From: Thermoplasmatales archaeon
Lineage (GTDB): Archaea > Thermoplasmatota > JASEFT01 > JAUWIS01
Reading direction: 5' to 3'
DNA length: 6,782 nt
Assembly: GCA_030019485.1 (NCBI GenBank)
Contig: JASEEW010000096.1
Coordinates: 1-6,782, forward strand
The notes under the pieces are model-generated. The model saw nothing but the letters and a program-made list of their open reading frames with translations. It was not told where the DNA came from and did no database searches. Numbering within the stretch: the stretch's first letter is position 1; the number at the start of each line of letters is the position of its first letter. This document shows positions 5,447 through 6,782 of the stretch, piece after piece. Made by a program: the position numbers and the translations under genes.

Positions 5447-6015
5447 CTTCTCTCCATTTTTATTTGAAGGATACCATTTTTATATGTTTTCTCAACAATA
5501 GATTTTGGAATAGAAGGAAGTTTGATTGTTTTTCTGTATTTTTTAGCAGAAATCTCAAGTTTATCGTCAACAATTTTTGTTTCTATGTCTTTTTCCTCAA
5601 CCCCTGGAAGTTCTGCTATTACTGAGATGTATTCATTTTCAAAAATGTCAACAATAGGCTCCCTCTCAACAGCAGGAGCTTCTACTTCTTTTCGAGGCTT
5701 CTCAATTCTTCTGGGTTTAAATTCTTCTTCAGGCACAAGCTGACGTGCATAGATGCTGTATTCCACTTTAGGTTTACTTGTCCAGCCTGTTTCTAATCTA
5801 TGCTTTATTTTTGCATCAGTCTCAGCAATGCGCCTTCTAAACTCAGGCGAGCTTTTTTCTAAAGTTTTAATAATGCCGCCTAAGCCTGGTATAAACTGAG
5901 AAACAACGCCTTCTACAACGCTTGGTTCTTCTTTCTCTTTTTCAAACTCTCTTACTTTAGCTTCAAGTTTTTTTATCTTCTCTTCATAATCCTCTTTTTT
6001 CTTTTTCTTAGACAT
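5443..6015 (-). CDS. gvpH: GvpH-like Hsp20 small heat-shock protein
   Basis: The protein is 190 residues. Residues 1-30 are a lysine/glutamate-rich helix, possibly a coiled coil. Residues 33-90 hold a segment I associate with gas-vesicle Hsp20 proteins: VVEGVVSQFIPGLGGIIKTL, then SSPEFRRRI and a strand KPKVEYSIYARQL. Residues 95-118 are a proline- and charge-rich linker. The alpha-crystallin domain occupies about 120-190, with AELPGVEEKDI, LEISAKKYRKTI and the closing YKNGILQI. GvpH of haloarchaea is an Hsp20-like protein in the gvp cluster, and a holding chaperone for aggregation-prone Gvp proteins is the likely role. The protein ends directly after the last strand and lacks the C-terminal I-x-I extension that most Hsp20 proteins use to form large oligomers. 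It starts five bases after the upstream gene and overlaps gvpK. The name gvpH rests on domain and context. Confidence 0.85.
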   Translation of the reverse strand: MSKKKKKEDYEEKIKKLEAKVREFEKEKEEPSVVEGVVSQFIPGLGGIIKTLEKSSPEFRRRIAETDAKIKHRLETGWTSKPKVEYSIYARQLVPEEEFKPRRIEKPRKEVEAPAVEREPIVDIFENEYISVIAELPGVEEKDIETKIVDDKLEISAKKYRKTIKLPSIPKSIVEKTYKNGILQIKMERR

Positions 6016-6020
6016 ATACT

Positions 6021-6782
6021 TTACCCTTTTCTCAGTCTTATTTCTAATATGCCGTTTCTGTAGGTTTTTTCTTCTATCCCTGACACAGGGCAGAACAGCG
6101 GGATATTTTTATGATAATCTTTGGCTGATATAGTAAGGATACCCCCTTCTGTACCAATTTTTATGTCTTTTTCATCAACAACAGGGAGTTCTGCCACAAC
6201 CTTTACATGGTTTTTTTCATCAAAAACATCAAGTAGTTCATGGGTTGAATCAAACTCTAAAATTTTTTCTGTCAGCCACCATGAGAATAATATTTTGTTC
6301 CCGGTTGCAGGGTCAATTTTTGTTGATTCAAACCTCATTATTTCCTTCCCAAAAATTTTTTTAGACAAAGGGTTCATAACTTCTCTCACCCTGACAAGAA
6401 CATCATTGTCAGTGTCTGCATTGATTAAGTCTGCAAGCTCCCTGATGTTTGCATGCCCATGACTCAGCATGTACCATATTATTTGTTTGCTTTTATCATC
6501 AATCCCTGACATGAACTTATCCAATTTCGTCTTAGCATCTTTTATACCAAATGAGGAGCATAAAGAATCAAACTCCTTCAATGTTTCCTTGAGCACATCC
6601 ATCGTGTTTGATGTGCGTTGAAAGGCAATCTCAAGTATTTTAGGCATGTAACCATTGTTTGGACATGACTCAAGCCATTCAGAAATTAAAGAAGAATCAC
6701 ATTTAAGCATTCCTGCTAATTCCTTTTTATCATAAATATTTAAAAGTTCATTAAGAACAGCAAGTTTTTTATCTGAAGGCAG
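6021..6782 (-). CDS. Helix-turn-helix/winged-helix protein fused to an Hsp20 domain (5'-incomplete)
   Basis: The frame is open from the right edge to the TAA at 6023-6021, at least 253 residues. The first ATG (6710) lies inside a helix-turn-helix-like segment, KKELAGMLKCDSSLISEWLE, whose first half is encoded upstream of it. The true start is therefore beyond the window. Counting from that ATG, residues 70-150 look like a second, winged-helix region (KQIIWYMLSHGHANIRELAD, later LVRVREVMNPLSKKIFGK) ending in KILFSWWL. Residues 158-229 are an alpha-crystallin domain (AELPVVDEKDI, LTISAKDYHKNI, YRNGILEI) without a C-terminal extension. The Hsp20 part is about half identical, without gaps, to that of the next gene, indicating duplication. 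A DNA-binding regulator whose Hsp20 domain senses folding or Gvp proteins is plausible but inferred; the N-terminal part could instead mediate protein contacts. Confidence 0.82.
   Translation of the reverse strand: MPSDKKLAVLNELLNIYDKKELAGMLKCDSSLISEWLESCPNNGYMPKILEIAFQRTSNTMDVLKETLKEFDSLCSSFGIKDAKTKLDKFMSGIDDKSKQIIWYMLSHGHANIRELADLINADTDNDVLVRVREVMNPLSKKIFGKEIMRFESTKIDPATGNKILFSWWLTEKILEFDSTHELLDVFDEKNHVKVVAELPVVDEKDIKIGTEGGILTISAKDYHKNIPLFCPVSGIEEKTYRNGILEIRLRKG

Noticed and set aside
6708..6710. ATG at 6710 as the start of the HTH-Hsp20 gene, with AAGGA upstream
   Set aside because: The 24 upstream codons stay open to the window edge and complete a helix-turn-helix pattern that this ATG would cut in half.

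Overview
The window is a single minus-strand block of gas vesicle (gvp) accessory and chaperone genes, read from right to left. Base composition is AT-rich. I infer a mesophilic archaeon, probably a euryarchaeon of the methanogen or uncultured kind. The grounds are a GvpM-like protein close to the haloarchaeal type, gvp-linked Hsp20 proteins, strong archaeal-style Shine-Dalgarno sites (AGGAGGT, GAGGTGA), an Hsp70 of the short-ATPase-domain type, and a fragment resembling archaeal AAA-type ATPases. Archaeal origin is likely but not proven, and no species can be named.

Layout in transcription order: (1) 6782-6021, a 5'-incomplete protein with helix-turn-helix segments fused to an Hsp20 domain; (2) 6015-5443, a GvpH-like Hsp20; (3) 5446-5111, GvpK; (4) 5111-4278, GvpL/GvpF family; (5) 4281-3289, a second GvpL/GvpF protein with a C-terminal J domain; (6) about 3282-1387, a DnaK/Hsp70; (7) 1390-965, a basic unknown protein; (8) 959-816, a 47-residue zinc ribbon; (9) 783-214, GvpM fused to a GRAM/PH-like domain; (10) 204-1, an N-terminally truncated ATPase remnant running off the left edge. 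Four junctions overlap as ATGA or TGATG, one has the upstream stop codon inside the next ribosome binding site, and the longest gap inside the cluster is 32 bases. This looks like one translationally coupled operon whose start lies beyond base 6782. There is no gene-free stretch longer than about 300 bases and no convincing plus-strand gene, RNA gene, mobile element or CRISPR array.

The main theme is a dedicated folding machine for gas vesicles. Two Hsp20 proteins, a J domain physically attached to a GvpF/L protein, and an Hsp70 immediately downstream sit among GvpK, GvpL and GvpM. The simplest model is that the GvpF-J protein recruits its own DnaK to shell-protein clients, while the Hsp20 proteins hold aggregation-prone hydrophobic Gvp proteins. 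The shell protein GvpA and the GvpN and GvpO proteins are not in the window.

The most unusual points are: the DnaK has no ATG, GTG or TTG in reach of its true N-terminus and apparently starts at ATT; DnaK and GvpF-J lie in the same reading frame, separated by one TGA that is itself part of the DnaK ribosome binding site; the DnaK C-terminus appears to carry a second copy of the lid helical bundle; and GvpM carries a GRAM-like tail.
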